From Euryarchaeota archaeon UBA438 (GTDB lineage Archaea; Thermoplasmatota; Poseidoniia; Poseidoniales; Thalassarchaeaceae): a DNA stretch of 11,224 nucleotides. The position numbers and the translations under genes were made by a program. The DNA is taken from assembly GCA_002504435.1 (NCBI GenBank), contig DAQP01000045.1, forward strand, positions 2,258 to 13,481, in the 5' to 3' direction. Every line of letters begins with the position of its first letter. The stretch's first letter is position 1. Shown here piece by piece: positions 5,829 through 11,224 of the stretch. Below the pieces are notes generated by a model. The model was not told the DNA's origin, searched no databases, and saw nothing but the letters and a program-made list of their open reading frames with translations.

Positions 5829-8800
5829 CTCAACAACCTCAATTGCTGTGCGTCTCCCACTACTCCGAATCCGAAGCTCTCTTCCAAAGCCCTTGATACC
5901 AACTTGAAATCGGAATCTCTTGTTGCCACCACAATGCTGCCAATTCCCGCATGAGCTCCATTGGCAACTACCGCTGCCTCCCTCATGATATCGCAATCTC
6001 CCATTTCGGGGTATATTTCCGCCCCTCCTATTTTGGTTCTCGGAGCGACTTCATCGTGACGCTCTCTCTTATGCTGATCGACTATTCTGAAAATCTCCTC
6101 ATGGCCCAATAGGAATTCCTCCAACTCCACTTCTGATCTCTGCTTATTGTCAACGCTGCTGACCCAGCTTTCGAAATCAGAAAGTACCCCCTCCACCTTT
6201 TCCCTGAGAGTGGCTTCTGAAACCTTCTCAGCCCAAGCCTTCCTGTCGACATATGTGTTGCTGAACAGCCCTATTACGGAATTTGGGCTCTTTGTCCTAT
6301 TCAGGAATTCCCTCTTCGCAGCAGTTGGAATCGACAGCAATATCTCATCAGCGTCCTTCCTACGTCTAATCATCCAGTGAAAGGCCCTGTCTACTGTCCA
6401 ATCTAGACTACCAAGGCTGTCTCCAGAAATTTCCCTTAGAAGGTCATCCTTGAGTGCGTCTATCAGGATGTTTGTATCGATAAGGACCAGCGGCTTGAGG
6501 GAGAGCGATTTGAGGTTCTTCCTTTCCCTGATGGAGATGTCATCTCTTTGCCTGGTAAAGAGTATTCTTTGAGAATCCCTGAGCCTCTTGTTTCCTGCAG
6601 TATCGAACTTCCCGGAACTAATTGCCCTCTCATACAGACGCAGGCCTCGAATAGGACTCTTCTCGGATATCTGCTCAATGATCGTAACTAGCTTCAAGGT
6701 GTTCTCTCCCTCTATCATTGCCGACTCGAAGTCATGATCTAGCTCGGTCATTGCAGACTGTGTGGAGTGGCCCAGTTTCCTCTTCGCGGCCTTCACCCTC
6801 CCTCTGAATGGATTAGGAGGGAGGTCTCGCTCATCAGGGTACATCAGGAGTGACTCCAATCCCTCCAGCCTCGAAACAACCTCGCCATCTTCATTTTCCT
6901 GATCATTAGATACATACTGGATAACCCTCGTTGTTGCTTCATTGCTCCTACCCTCTATTTGATCCAAACAAACTCTGAGATAGAGTTTGAATCTCTTTGT
7001 TACGGAGGCCGAAATTGTTGGATACTCCTCAATCAATGAAACGGCGTCTTTCCAGCAGCCCCCATGGGCGAATGAGATCAGCGACCACCTTAGGAAAGTC
7101 GCAGACTTCTCTAAGTCCTCCCCCATTGTCCTCATAGCGGCCTCTCTGTGTGACCAAGCAGAACCTGCAAAGTCCCCCTTGCTTTCCAATAGTGCCGCCC
7201 GAACAACTTGGTGTTCCACTGCGGCTCTATTGTTCACATTGTACCAAGAATCCAGACTTTCAATGCCAATTCTGTGTTCAAAAACCAAATCAGATGCAAA
7301 TCTGATGGTCTTCATAGAAACCGAATCATCTGAAATCAGATTTTCAAGAGAGGAAATTGCTGAATTCCTTCTAGCAGGCTCCCCACTCTGCAGATCAACA
7401 GCCGCCCTGTTCAGGATTAGTGCGTTAACCAATGCCTCGAATAGCCTCCTCTCAATTGTCTCTAGATCGCTATTATCAACAGAGTTCGTCAACGCCTCGA
7501 TGCTTTTTTCTCGAACCACATCGTTCCCCTCGGGAGAAAGGGCATTACGTATCTCATTCAACGCCCTCTCGCCCTTGTGGTCAAGCTTTTTGTTCACAGC
7601 GTCAAGATTCCCGGTAATACCGTCCAGCAGGGATATCAGCCCTATGCTTACGTCGCTAAGAACACCATCCTCTTCTGCGATATCAATCGAAAGTAGTGCG
7701 GTTTTTCGCGCCTCTTCGAGATCCTTCGCAATCTCAGCCGCTTCACCAGCACTAATCATGTGCCAAGCCATCATTGCACGGAAAGGATATGCTCTAGGAA
7801 GGGAATTATCCCCTATCAAAGACTCCGCCAAACCTCCGATCTCAGCAGTCCTAGTAAACGCAGAAATGATGTCATCCGTGTGTCTTATAGAATCCTCGGA
7901 GCTTAGCTTGCTCGCTGCATGAAGCCGAACCGAACTGGTGGCAGCATCATGTCTTAGAATCAGTAGAACACCTTCCTCATCCGATGACTCGTCAATATAT
8001 TTCTTCAACGAGCGATCAATTTCTCCAGACTCATCCAATTCTAGAAGCTCAAGACAAGCCCCCACATTTTCTACGGAAGAAACACTAGCCCCACCAATGT
8101 ACCCAATTGCACTCTCTTTCTTGTCTGAATTAATCAAATCATAACAAATGGACCACCCAAGTGCATCGGGAATTTCTAATCCTATGTCTCCAAGCAAAGC
8201 AGCTCCACCAATCTTCTCCTCCAATGAAGGGGACCCAACACTCTCATCAAAGGACTTCCAAGACTCTATCCTCAATGCGACCGAGAGTGTATCCTCATCG
8301 AGGCACATAGCAGCCTCCTTCCATCTGCCAAATTCCCCTCTCCTCGCTCTAATGAGCTCGGCGTGTTTGGAAGAAACCGTCGAGCAATCTCCTTCGACCC
8401 CCTCTAGAACTTCCACGGCTCTCGTAGATCCACATGCTGCCAGAAGTATCCCCTCGAGCAGGGCTCCCTCGCCGCTCAAACCTTCCAGGGAAGGAGACAT
8501 CCAATCTTCCCATTGTGAGGGACGGGCTCTACCCGACAAGTCCCGCTGTATGCTCTTCAGTGCCTTCATCTGAGAGGCAGTAAGCTTCTGAGGGACGTCC
8601 ATAATAAGCCACTCTCGTAGAGAAGAAAAATCTCCATGATCAAACATCGCTCCTTCTATCCAAGCACTCGAATCTCCGAAACCGCCTTCAGGCTGAACAA
8701 CAGGAAACAACCCCAGCTCAGCTAGCAAGGGCGACTCGCGCGCCATCCTCTCCCAGACAGGGTGGATCCCCAATGCGCACTCCTGTCTAATCGAATCCAT

Positions 8801-9172
8801 GTCTGAGTCCATGCTATCGTTCCAAGCTCCCTTCATTCTATCCTTCTGCACGATTAGTACAGCCAGTCGATAGCCCGCCGGAAGGGGGCCACCAATCACA
8901 CTCATCGGTGAGGCAACCCTGTCCTCTATGCCCCGAACGCGGCCTCTGCCACCTCTCCTCCCAACCCTTCTAGTGCGAGAAATGCCTCCAACTTCGGCCT
9001 CCATTCCGGCGCTATCACCAGCAACCTTGCCGGCACCTATCATCGCCAAAGCCTTCCATTCTACATCCAACAGTTCCCATGAGGGTGACTTTGTAATCTC
9101 CTTTTTGCGCCTGACTTCGTCATCACCCGCCCTACTGAGCATTTCCAAGCAATCTAGTAGATACTCCTCCAT
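5825..9172 (-). CDS. Large helical-repeat protein with C-terminal PIN nuclease domain
   Basis: I do not recognise this 1115-residue protein as a named family. The C-terminal part (about 893-1115) is a PIN domain. LVLIDTNILIDAL (895-907) gives Asp899 and Asn901, and KREF (953-956) gives Glu955. GDCDIMREA (1058-1066) gives Asp1059/Asp1061, and VATRDSDFKLV (1082-1092) gives Asp1086/Asp1088. The metal-binding acid set of an active nuclease is therefore present. About 100 residues, mostly charged helix, separate Glu955 from the later aspartates, so the domain is larger than a VapC toxin. Residues about 235-780 look like consecutive amphipathic helices, with TPR-like stretches such as LLESKGDFAGSAWSHREAAM (661-680). 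Near the N-terminus an Arg/Gly-rich patch (68-81) suggests nucleic-acid contact. No signal peptide or membrane segment is visible, so it should be cytosolic. The ATG at 9172 has GAGG 7 bases upstream. No antitoxin-like partner gene adjoins it. An RNA-processing or RNA-decay role is inference from the PIN domain only. Confidence 0.85.
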   Translation of the reverse strand: MEEYLLDCLEMLSRAGDDEVRRKKEITKSPSWELLDVEWKALAMIGAGKVAGDSAGMEAEVGGISRTRRVGRRGGRGRVRGIEDRVASPMSVIGGPLPAGYRLAVLIVQKDRMKGAWNDSMDSDMDSIRQECALGIHPVWERMARESPLLAELGLFPVVQPEGGFGDSSAWIEGAMFDHGDFSSLREWLIMDVPQKLTASQMKALKSIQRDLSGRARPSQWEDWMSPSLEGLSGEGALLEGILLAACGSTRAVEVLEGVEGDCSTVSSKHAELIRARRGEFGRWKEAAMCLDEDTLSVALRIESWKSFDESVGSPSLEEKIGGAALLGDIGLEIPDALGWSICYDLINSDKKESAIGYIGGASVSSVENVGACLELLELDESGEIDRSLKKYIDESSDEEGVLLILRHDAATSSVRLHAASKLSSEDSIRHTDDIISAFTRTAEIGGLAESLIGDNSLPRAYPFRAMMAWHMISAGEAAEIAKDLEEARKTALLSIDIAEEDGVLSDVSIGLISLLDGITGNLDAVNKKLDHKGERALNEIRNALSPEGNDVVREKSIEALTNSVDNSDLETIERRLFEALVNALILNRAAVDLQSGEPARRNSAISSLENLISDDSVSMKTIRFASDLVFEHRIGIESLDSWYNVNNRAAVEHQVVRAALLESKGDFAGSAWSHREAAMRTMGEDLEKSATFLRWSLISFAHGGCWKDAVSLIEEYPTISASVTKRFKLYLRVCLDQIEGRSNEATTRVIQYVSNDQENEDGEVVSRLEGLESLLMYPDERDLPPNPFRGRVKAAKRKLGHSTQSAMTELDHDFESAMIEGENTLKLVTIIEQISEKSPIRGLRLYERAISSGKFDTAGNKRLRDSQRILFTRQRDDISIRERKNLKSLSLKPLVLIDTNILIDALKDDLLREISGDSLGSLDWTVDRAFHWMIRRRKDADEILLSIPTAAKREFLNRTKSPNSVIGLFSNTYVDRKAWAEKVSEATLREKVEGVLSDFESWVSSVDNKQRSEVELEEFLLGHEEIFRIVDQHKRERHDEVAPRTKIGGAEIYPEMGDCDIMREAAVVANGAHAGIGSIVVATRDSDFKLVSRALEESFGFGVVGDAQQLRLLS

Positions 9173-9179
9173 CAGATTG

Positions 9180-9183
9180 CCTC
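9180..9183 (-). promoter_or_regulatory. Ribosome binding site GAGG of the PIN-protein gene, inside an inverted repeat
   Basis: On the minus strand GAGG lies 7 bases before the ATG at 9172. Three of its four bases (9181-9183) form part of the right arm of the CTCGG/CCGAG inverted repeat (9181-9198), so the site could be masked when the RNA folds. Confidence 0.5.
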
Positions 9184-9198
9184 GGTGATTAGCCCGAG
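9181..9198. repeat. Inverted repeat CTCGG-N8-CCGAG
   Basis: Perfect 5-base arms (9181-9185 and 9194-9198) with an 8-base spacer. The repeat falls in the 5' leader of the PIN-protein mRNA and overlaps its probable ribosome binding site. Short arms mean chance is possible. Confidence 0.4.
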
Positions 9199-9203
9199 TA
9201 GAC

Positions 9204-9219
9204 TGTGTACATCAACACA
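9204..9219. repeat. Inverted repeat TGTGT-N6-ACACA
   Basis: Perfect 5-base arms at 9204-9208 and 9215-9219, with TGTACA palindromic at 9206-9211. Position in a divergent promoter region suits a dimeric regulator site, but the evidence is only the symmetry. Confidence 0.35.
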
Positions 9220-9220
9220 T

Positions 9221-9239
9221 CGCCTTGCATAGCAAGGCG
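9221..9239. repeat. Perfect 8-bp inverted repeat CGCCTTGC-ATA-GCAAGGCG
   Basis: The arms at 9221-9228 and 9232-9239 are exactly complementary around a 3-base ATA loop. This is the strongest inverted repeat I found in the window and is the central one of several in the divergent intergenic region. It could be an operator for a dimeric regulator or a stable hairpin in a leader RNA. It lacks a T-run and is upstream of both genes, so it is not an obvious terminator. Confidence 0.65.
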
Positions 9240-9269
9240 TCATGGAGAGGACTCAAGATGGATAATCCA

Positions 9270-9279
9270 CACCATGGTG
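9270..9279. repeat. 10-bp palindrome CACCATGGTG next to the membrane-protein start
   Basis: A perfect 10-base palindrome ends one base before the ATG at 9281. A protein bound there would block translation-start or promoter-proximal DNA. The palindrome also holds an out-of-frame ATG. Function is unproven. Confidence 0.4.
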
Positions 9280-9280
9280 C

Positions 9281-9748
9281 ATGGATGTAGTCCGCGCAGC
9301 GGTTCTACTGGTTCACCCAATACTGGCATTGCTGCTCATCAGGATCTTCTTCAGACAAAGATCGTGGAGAAAAATCTCAACGTCTCTGAAATCCGAGGAG
9401 AGGGAAGAATCGCTTCAGGAACATCAGAATGTGGGTGATGCAGTCATGCTCTACCTCCTGGGAATAATATCAATTGCATTCATCGCCCAAATCGGGAGAG
9501 CGGTTCTTGAGGGCAAGCCAGCACTCGAATATCTAATTCCAGGCCATTACCACGGGTGGGCAGGAATTCTAGCTTTGATATTGATGACAATCCTATGGCG
9601 TCTTGGAAGGAAAACTAGGGATCTGAAGGAGGAAGGAAAAACACACTCCAGATCAAGAGACCTTCACGGCAGAATGAGCGACGTGATGGCAATTCTAGTC
9701 GTCATACACGCATTCCTAGGATTCCTATATCTCTTGGAATTGTTCTGA
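9281..9748 (+). CDS. Four-helix membrane protein, DUF4079 / cytochrome b561-like
   Basis: The 155-residue product has four likely membrane helices at about 4-24, 53-74, 91-108 and 132-154, separated by basic or charged loops. Histidines recur in the DUF4079 pattern. They are His12 in a helix-1 His-Pro pair, His48 before helix 2 (EHQNVGD), His89/His91 at the start of helix 3 (GHYHGWAG), and His129 (SRDLHGRMSD) and His143 in helix 4. Proteins of this kind are thought to resemble cytochrome b561 and other b-haem redox proteins, in which paired histidines on different helices hold haem. Haem binding here is inference. ATG 9281 is the only ATG start in frame after the stop at 9263. No clear ribosome binding site is visible, so the message may be leaderless or use an unusual site. 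Its TGA abuts the convergent RNase HI stop with no gap. Confidence 0.7.
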   Translation: MDVVRAAVLLVHPILALLLIRIFFRQRSWRKISTSLKSEEREESLQEHQNVGDAVMLYLLGIISIAFIAQIGRAVLEGKPALEYLIPGHYHGWAGILALILMTILWRLGRKTRDLKEEGKTHSRSRDLHGRMSDVMAILVVIHAFLGFLYLLELF

Positions 9749-10279
9749 CTAACGCATACCAGGCTTCCAGAATTGCAGGGGTACTGGAGAATCCCCCCTC
9801 ATGGCTCTGAAAGCGAGATGGTCGGCACGCTCATTCCACCTGTGCCCCCTGTGGGCACGCACATGCTCCCATTCCAAGCTACAGGCTCTGGACACCTCTT
9901 CCCAGAGGCTTTGAACATGTTTAGCCAACTCCACATTAGCCTTTGCCTTCCAAGCACTCGAAGATACATTACCAGCGTATTTTGAATCAGTCCTAATCAC
10001 CACTCCCTCTATGTCCGACTCGACAAGTATCCATCTCAGAGCGTGGGCAATCGCACTGAGCTCTGCCGTGTTGTTTGATCCGACCTCCGCTCCTAGGAAA
10101 CTATCCTCCTCAGGGCCAGTCACTACCCGGCCACATTTCTCTGTGACTAAGTCACCCTGCCCCTTTCCAGCACCGCTATCACCGATAATCACACAGAAAC
10201 CCCAACCAGCAGGGGTGGAGGACGTCACATTTCTGTTGTCTTCGCAAGAACCATCGACGTAGATGTTCACAGACTTCAA
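9749..10279 (-). CDS. rnhA: Ribonuclease HI
   Basis: This 176-residue enzyme would cleave the RNA strand of RNA-DNA hybrids, removing primers and R-loops. The RNase HI active site is complete: Asp9 (YVDGSCEDN), Glu73 (NNTAEL), Asp98 (RTDSKYA) and Asp153 (NERAD). His143 (RAHRGHRWNERAD, equivalent to E. coli His124) is also present. Compared with the 155-residue E. coli enzyme, extra residues lie between the first strands and the Glu helix (about 34-66). No separate hybrid-binding domain is present. The start is TTG 10279, with GGTG at 10285-10288 five bases upstream; GTG 10270 is an alternative that trims three residues. The gene follows gcvH by 9 bases and is probably transcribed with it. I see no functional link between the two. 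Confidence 0.92.
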   Translation of the reverse strand: MKSVNIYVDGSCEDNRNVTSSTPAGWGFCVIIGDSGAGKGQGDLVTEKCGRVVTGPEEDSFLGAEVGSNNTAELSAIAHALRWILVESDIEGVVIRTDSKYAGNVSSSAWKAKANVELAKHVQSLWEEVSRACSLEWEHVRAHRGHRWNERADHLAFRAMRGDSPVPLQFWKPGMR

Positions 10280-10284
10280 GCCAA

Positions 10285-10288
10285 CACC
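10285..10288 (-). promoter_or_regulatory. Ribosome binding site GGTG supporting a TTG start for rnhA
   Basis: On the minus strand GGTG directly follows the gcvH stop and lies five bases before TTG 10279. It sits 14 bases from the alternative GTG 10270, so the TTG is preferred. Confidence 0.5.
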
Positions 10289-10672
10289 CTACTCCGCAAT
10301 CAGCTCCGAATAGGAAACTGAATCGAGAAGCGCCCCGAGCTCTGAGGGATCCGAAACAGAAATTCGACAAATCCAACCATCGCCATATGGATCCTCGTTG
10401 ATTAGTTCTGGGGCATCTTCCAGCTCTTCATTAACGCCGATCACTTCACCGCCCACAGGGGCGTAAATTTCACTCACTGATTTGACCGACTCAACGCTGG
10501 CAAAGGACTCCATCGAGGAAACCACCGCTCCACCGTCAGGGAGCTCAACCCAAACAACATCCGTCAAAGCGTTCTGAGCAAAGTCGGTAATACCGATTAC
10601 CACTTCACCGCCCTCAACTCTAATCCACTCGTGTTCCTTTGTATATTTCAGGTCTTCAGGCACCTCACTCAT
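10289..10672 (-). CDS. gcvH: Glycine cleavage system H protein
   Basis: The product, 127 residues from ATG 10672, is a full-length H protein. This small lipoylated carrier shuttles the aminomethyl group between the P, T and L proteins of the glycine cleavage complex in the cytosol. Family marks are LKYTKEHEWIRVEGGEVVIG (8-27), TDFAQNALTDVVWVELP (29-45), the lipoyl-lysine motif ESVKSVSEIYAPVGGEV (61-77) and NEDPYGDGW (92-100). The lipoylated residue is Lys64. GGTGAG three bases upstream fixes the ATG; an in-frame GTG at 10684 would contain that site and is rejected. No gcvT, gcvP or lipoate gene is in the window. In some organisms H proteins also act in lipoyl relay, which cannot be judged here. 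It lies between a small membrane protein gene and rnhA on the same strand. Confidence 0.95.
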   Translation of the reverse strand: MSEVPEDLKYTKEHEWIRVEGGEVVIGITDFAQNALTDVVWVELPDGGAVVSSMESFASVESVKSVSEIYAPVGGEVIGVNEELEDAPELINEDPYGDGWICRISVSDPSELGALLDSVSYSELIAE

Positions 10673-10675
10673 CGT

Positions 10676-10681
10676 CTCACC
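10676..10681 (-). promoter_or_regulatory. Ribosome binding site GGTGAG of gcvH
   Basis: GGTGAG, then three bases, then ATG 10672 on the minus strand. The arrangement is identical to that of the acyl-CoA dehydrogenase gene and decides the start of gcvH. Confidence 0.75.
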
Positions 10682-10723
10682 CACAACAATGCGAGAGCCT
10701 CTATCGAGTCAAGGTTTCGATTG

Positions 10724-11104
10724 TCACTCCTCTTCTCCGAGACTCTCCTCAAGATGGCTCTTCTCTAGTTCGGCCCAAGCCGTACCCATTCCATCAACAC
10801 TGGCCTCGTCCTGTTCCAACCTAAGCCTGGAGGTCATTTCTTCTTCACCTTCCCTACTTACCCATCTGTCCATGAAGTGATTGCCGTACTCTCGACCCCC
10901 TGCTCTTGTAATTGAAATATATAGCAATCCAAAGATGATTGCTAGTATTGGGAAAACCGCCGCAGTATCGTCACTATTCGAAGAATCATCATCCATAACG
11001 ACCAGGCTTCCATCTTCGATGGACAAGGCAGTGAGGAACAGAAGCGCAATGCAGAGCCCGCCGAGAACTCTCCTAAGGCGTCTCGATGGCGACTCCATTG
11101 CCAT
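10724..11104 (-). CDS. Small membrane protein of unknown function, two predicted helices
   Basis: I do not recognise this 126-residue protein. From ATG 11104 it starts MAMESPSRRLRR, a basic stretch followed by a hydrophobic helix (about 13-28) that could be a signal anchor. A short acidic loop (SIEDGSLVVMDDDSSNSDD, 28-46) comes next. A second helix spans about 50-66 (VFPILAIIFGLLYISI), and a soluble C-terminal tail is rich in Glu and Arg. The positive-inside pattern suggests both ends are cytoplasmic with the acidic loop outside. ATG 11098 and TTG 11128 are alternative starts; none has a strong ribosome binding site. It lies 51 bases upstream of gcvH on the same strand. That it is a real gene rests on the clear two-helix topology and its fit in the gene row. 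Confidence 0.6.
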   Translation of the reverse strand: MAMESPSRRLRRVLGGLCIALLFLTALSIEDGSLVVMDDDSSNSDDTAAVFPILAIIFGLLYISITRAGGREYGNHFMDRWVSREGEEEMTSRLRLEQDEASVDGMGTAWAELEKSHLEESLGEEE

Positions 11105-11143
11105 CCAACTAGGGCACCAACGAATCAACTTGACTAAGCCTGC

Positions 11144-11224
11144 TCAGTAGTCTTCCTGAATTAGCTTGAGAATTTTGTAGGGCAGGAGGGCCCTGTTTAC
11201 AGGGGTGACTTCCAGTATACGCCC
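11144..11224 (-). CDS. 3' end of an unidentified gene running in from the right edge
   Basis: From the right edge one minus-strand frame reads 26 residues to a TGA at 11144-11146. The visible end is GRILEVTPVNRALLPYKILK followed by LIQEDY, which looks like a normal protein tail of a beta strand and an amphipathic helix. The next gene on this strand starts 39 bases later. A second frame is also open across this stretch, so the call depends on the more protein-like composition and on spacing. Too little is visible to name the family. Confidence 0.45.
   Translation of the reverse strand, partial: GRILEVTPVNRALLPYKILKLIQEDY

Noticed and set aside
6987..7922. A 311-residue plus-strand open frame inside the PIN-protein gene, with other long antisense frames at 7938-8144, 8148-8573 and 8928-9188
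   Set aside because: It is the complement frame of a long coding region. The product is Ser/Ala-rich with no recognisable motif, whereas the minus-strand frame is continuous for 1115 codons and holds the PIN motifs.
5825..9172. A classical VapBC toxin-antitoxin pair
   Set aside because: The PIN domain is the end of a 1115-residue protein, and no small antitoxin-like gene lies next to it on the same strand.
9205..9438. A 77-residue plus-strand frame crossing the intergenic region and the membrane-protein start
   Set aside because: No recognisable domain or hydrophobic pattern, and it overlaps a gene with clear four-helix topology in another frame.
10673..10684. GTG 10684 as the start of gcvH
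   Set aside because: The codons it would add contain the GGTGAG ribosome binding site of ATG 10672, which also matches the family's normal start.
11191..11204. Inverted repeat CCCTGT-TT-ACAGGG as a terminator or operator
   Set aside because: It lies within the probable 3' coding end of the right-edge gene, has no T-run, and six-base arms can arise by chance.

Overview
The window looks like ordinary chromosomal DNA from an aerobic archaeon, most likely a Poseidoniales/Marine Group II-type or related Thermoplasmatota lineage. I infer this from heavy use of AGG/AGA for Arg and ATA for Ile in moderately GC-rich DNA, GGTGAG-N3-start ribosome binding sites, very tight gene packing, and a gene mix (fused beta-oxidation enzyme, long acyl-CoA dehydrogenase, PIN nuclease, RNase HI, GcvH). 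No marker gene proves the lineage, and a bacterium cannot be excluded. I see no rRNA, tRNA, CRISPR array, insertion sequence or phage gene.

Left part (2-5828, plus strand): five closely spaced genes form a fatty-acid/acyl-CoA catabolism operon. They are a 3-hydroxyacyl-CoA dehydrogenase/enoyl-CoA hydratase fusion that enters from the left edge, a long-chain-type acyl-CoA dehydrogenase of 600 residues, a small acyl-CoA-binding protein (ACBP), a DUF4442-like hotdog protein (putative thioesterase), and a nitronate monooxygenase/FabK-family flavoprotein. Gaps are 9, -1, 10 and 4 bases. Together they would bind acyl-CoA, oxidise it to the enoyl-CoA, hydrate it and oxidise the 3-hydroxy product. 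The hotdog and flavin enzymes may remove blocked or unusual acyl-CoAs. No thiolase is in the window.

Middle (5825-9172, minus strand): one very large gene encodes a 1115-residue protein. It has an Arg/Gly-rich N-terminal patch, a long alpha-helical repeat-like body and a C-terminal PIN nuclease domain. Its stop codon shares a CTAG with the stop of the operon. It is the least explained gene here.

Right part: a 108-base divergent intergenic region (9173-9280) is dense in inverted repeats. It precedes a four-helix membrane protein (9281-9748, plus) whose histidine pattern resembles DUF4079/cytochrome b561-type proteins. This gene meets an RNase HI gene (minus) stop to stop with no gap. RNase HI, the glycine cleavage H protein, a small two-helix membrane protein and the 3' end of an unidentified gene lie in that order from left to right on the minus strand and are probably co-transcribed from the right. 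No gap without a gene exceeds about 110 bases.
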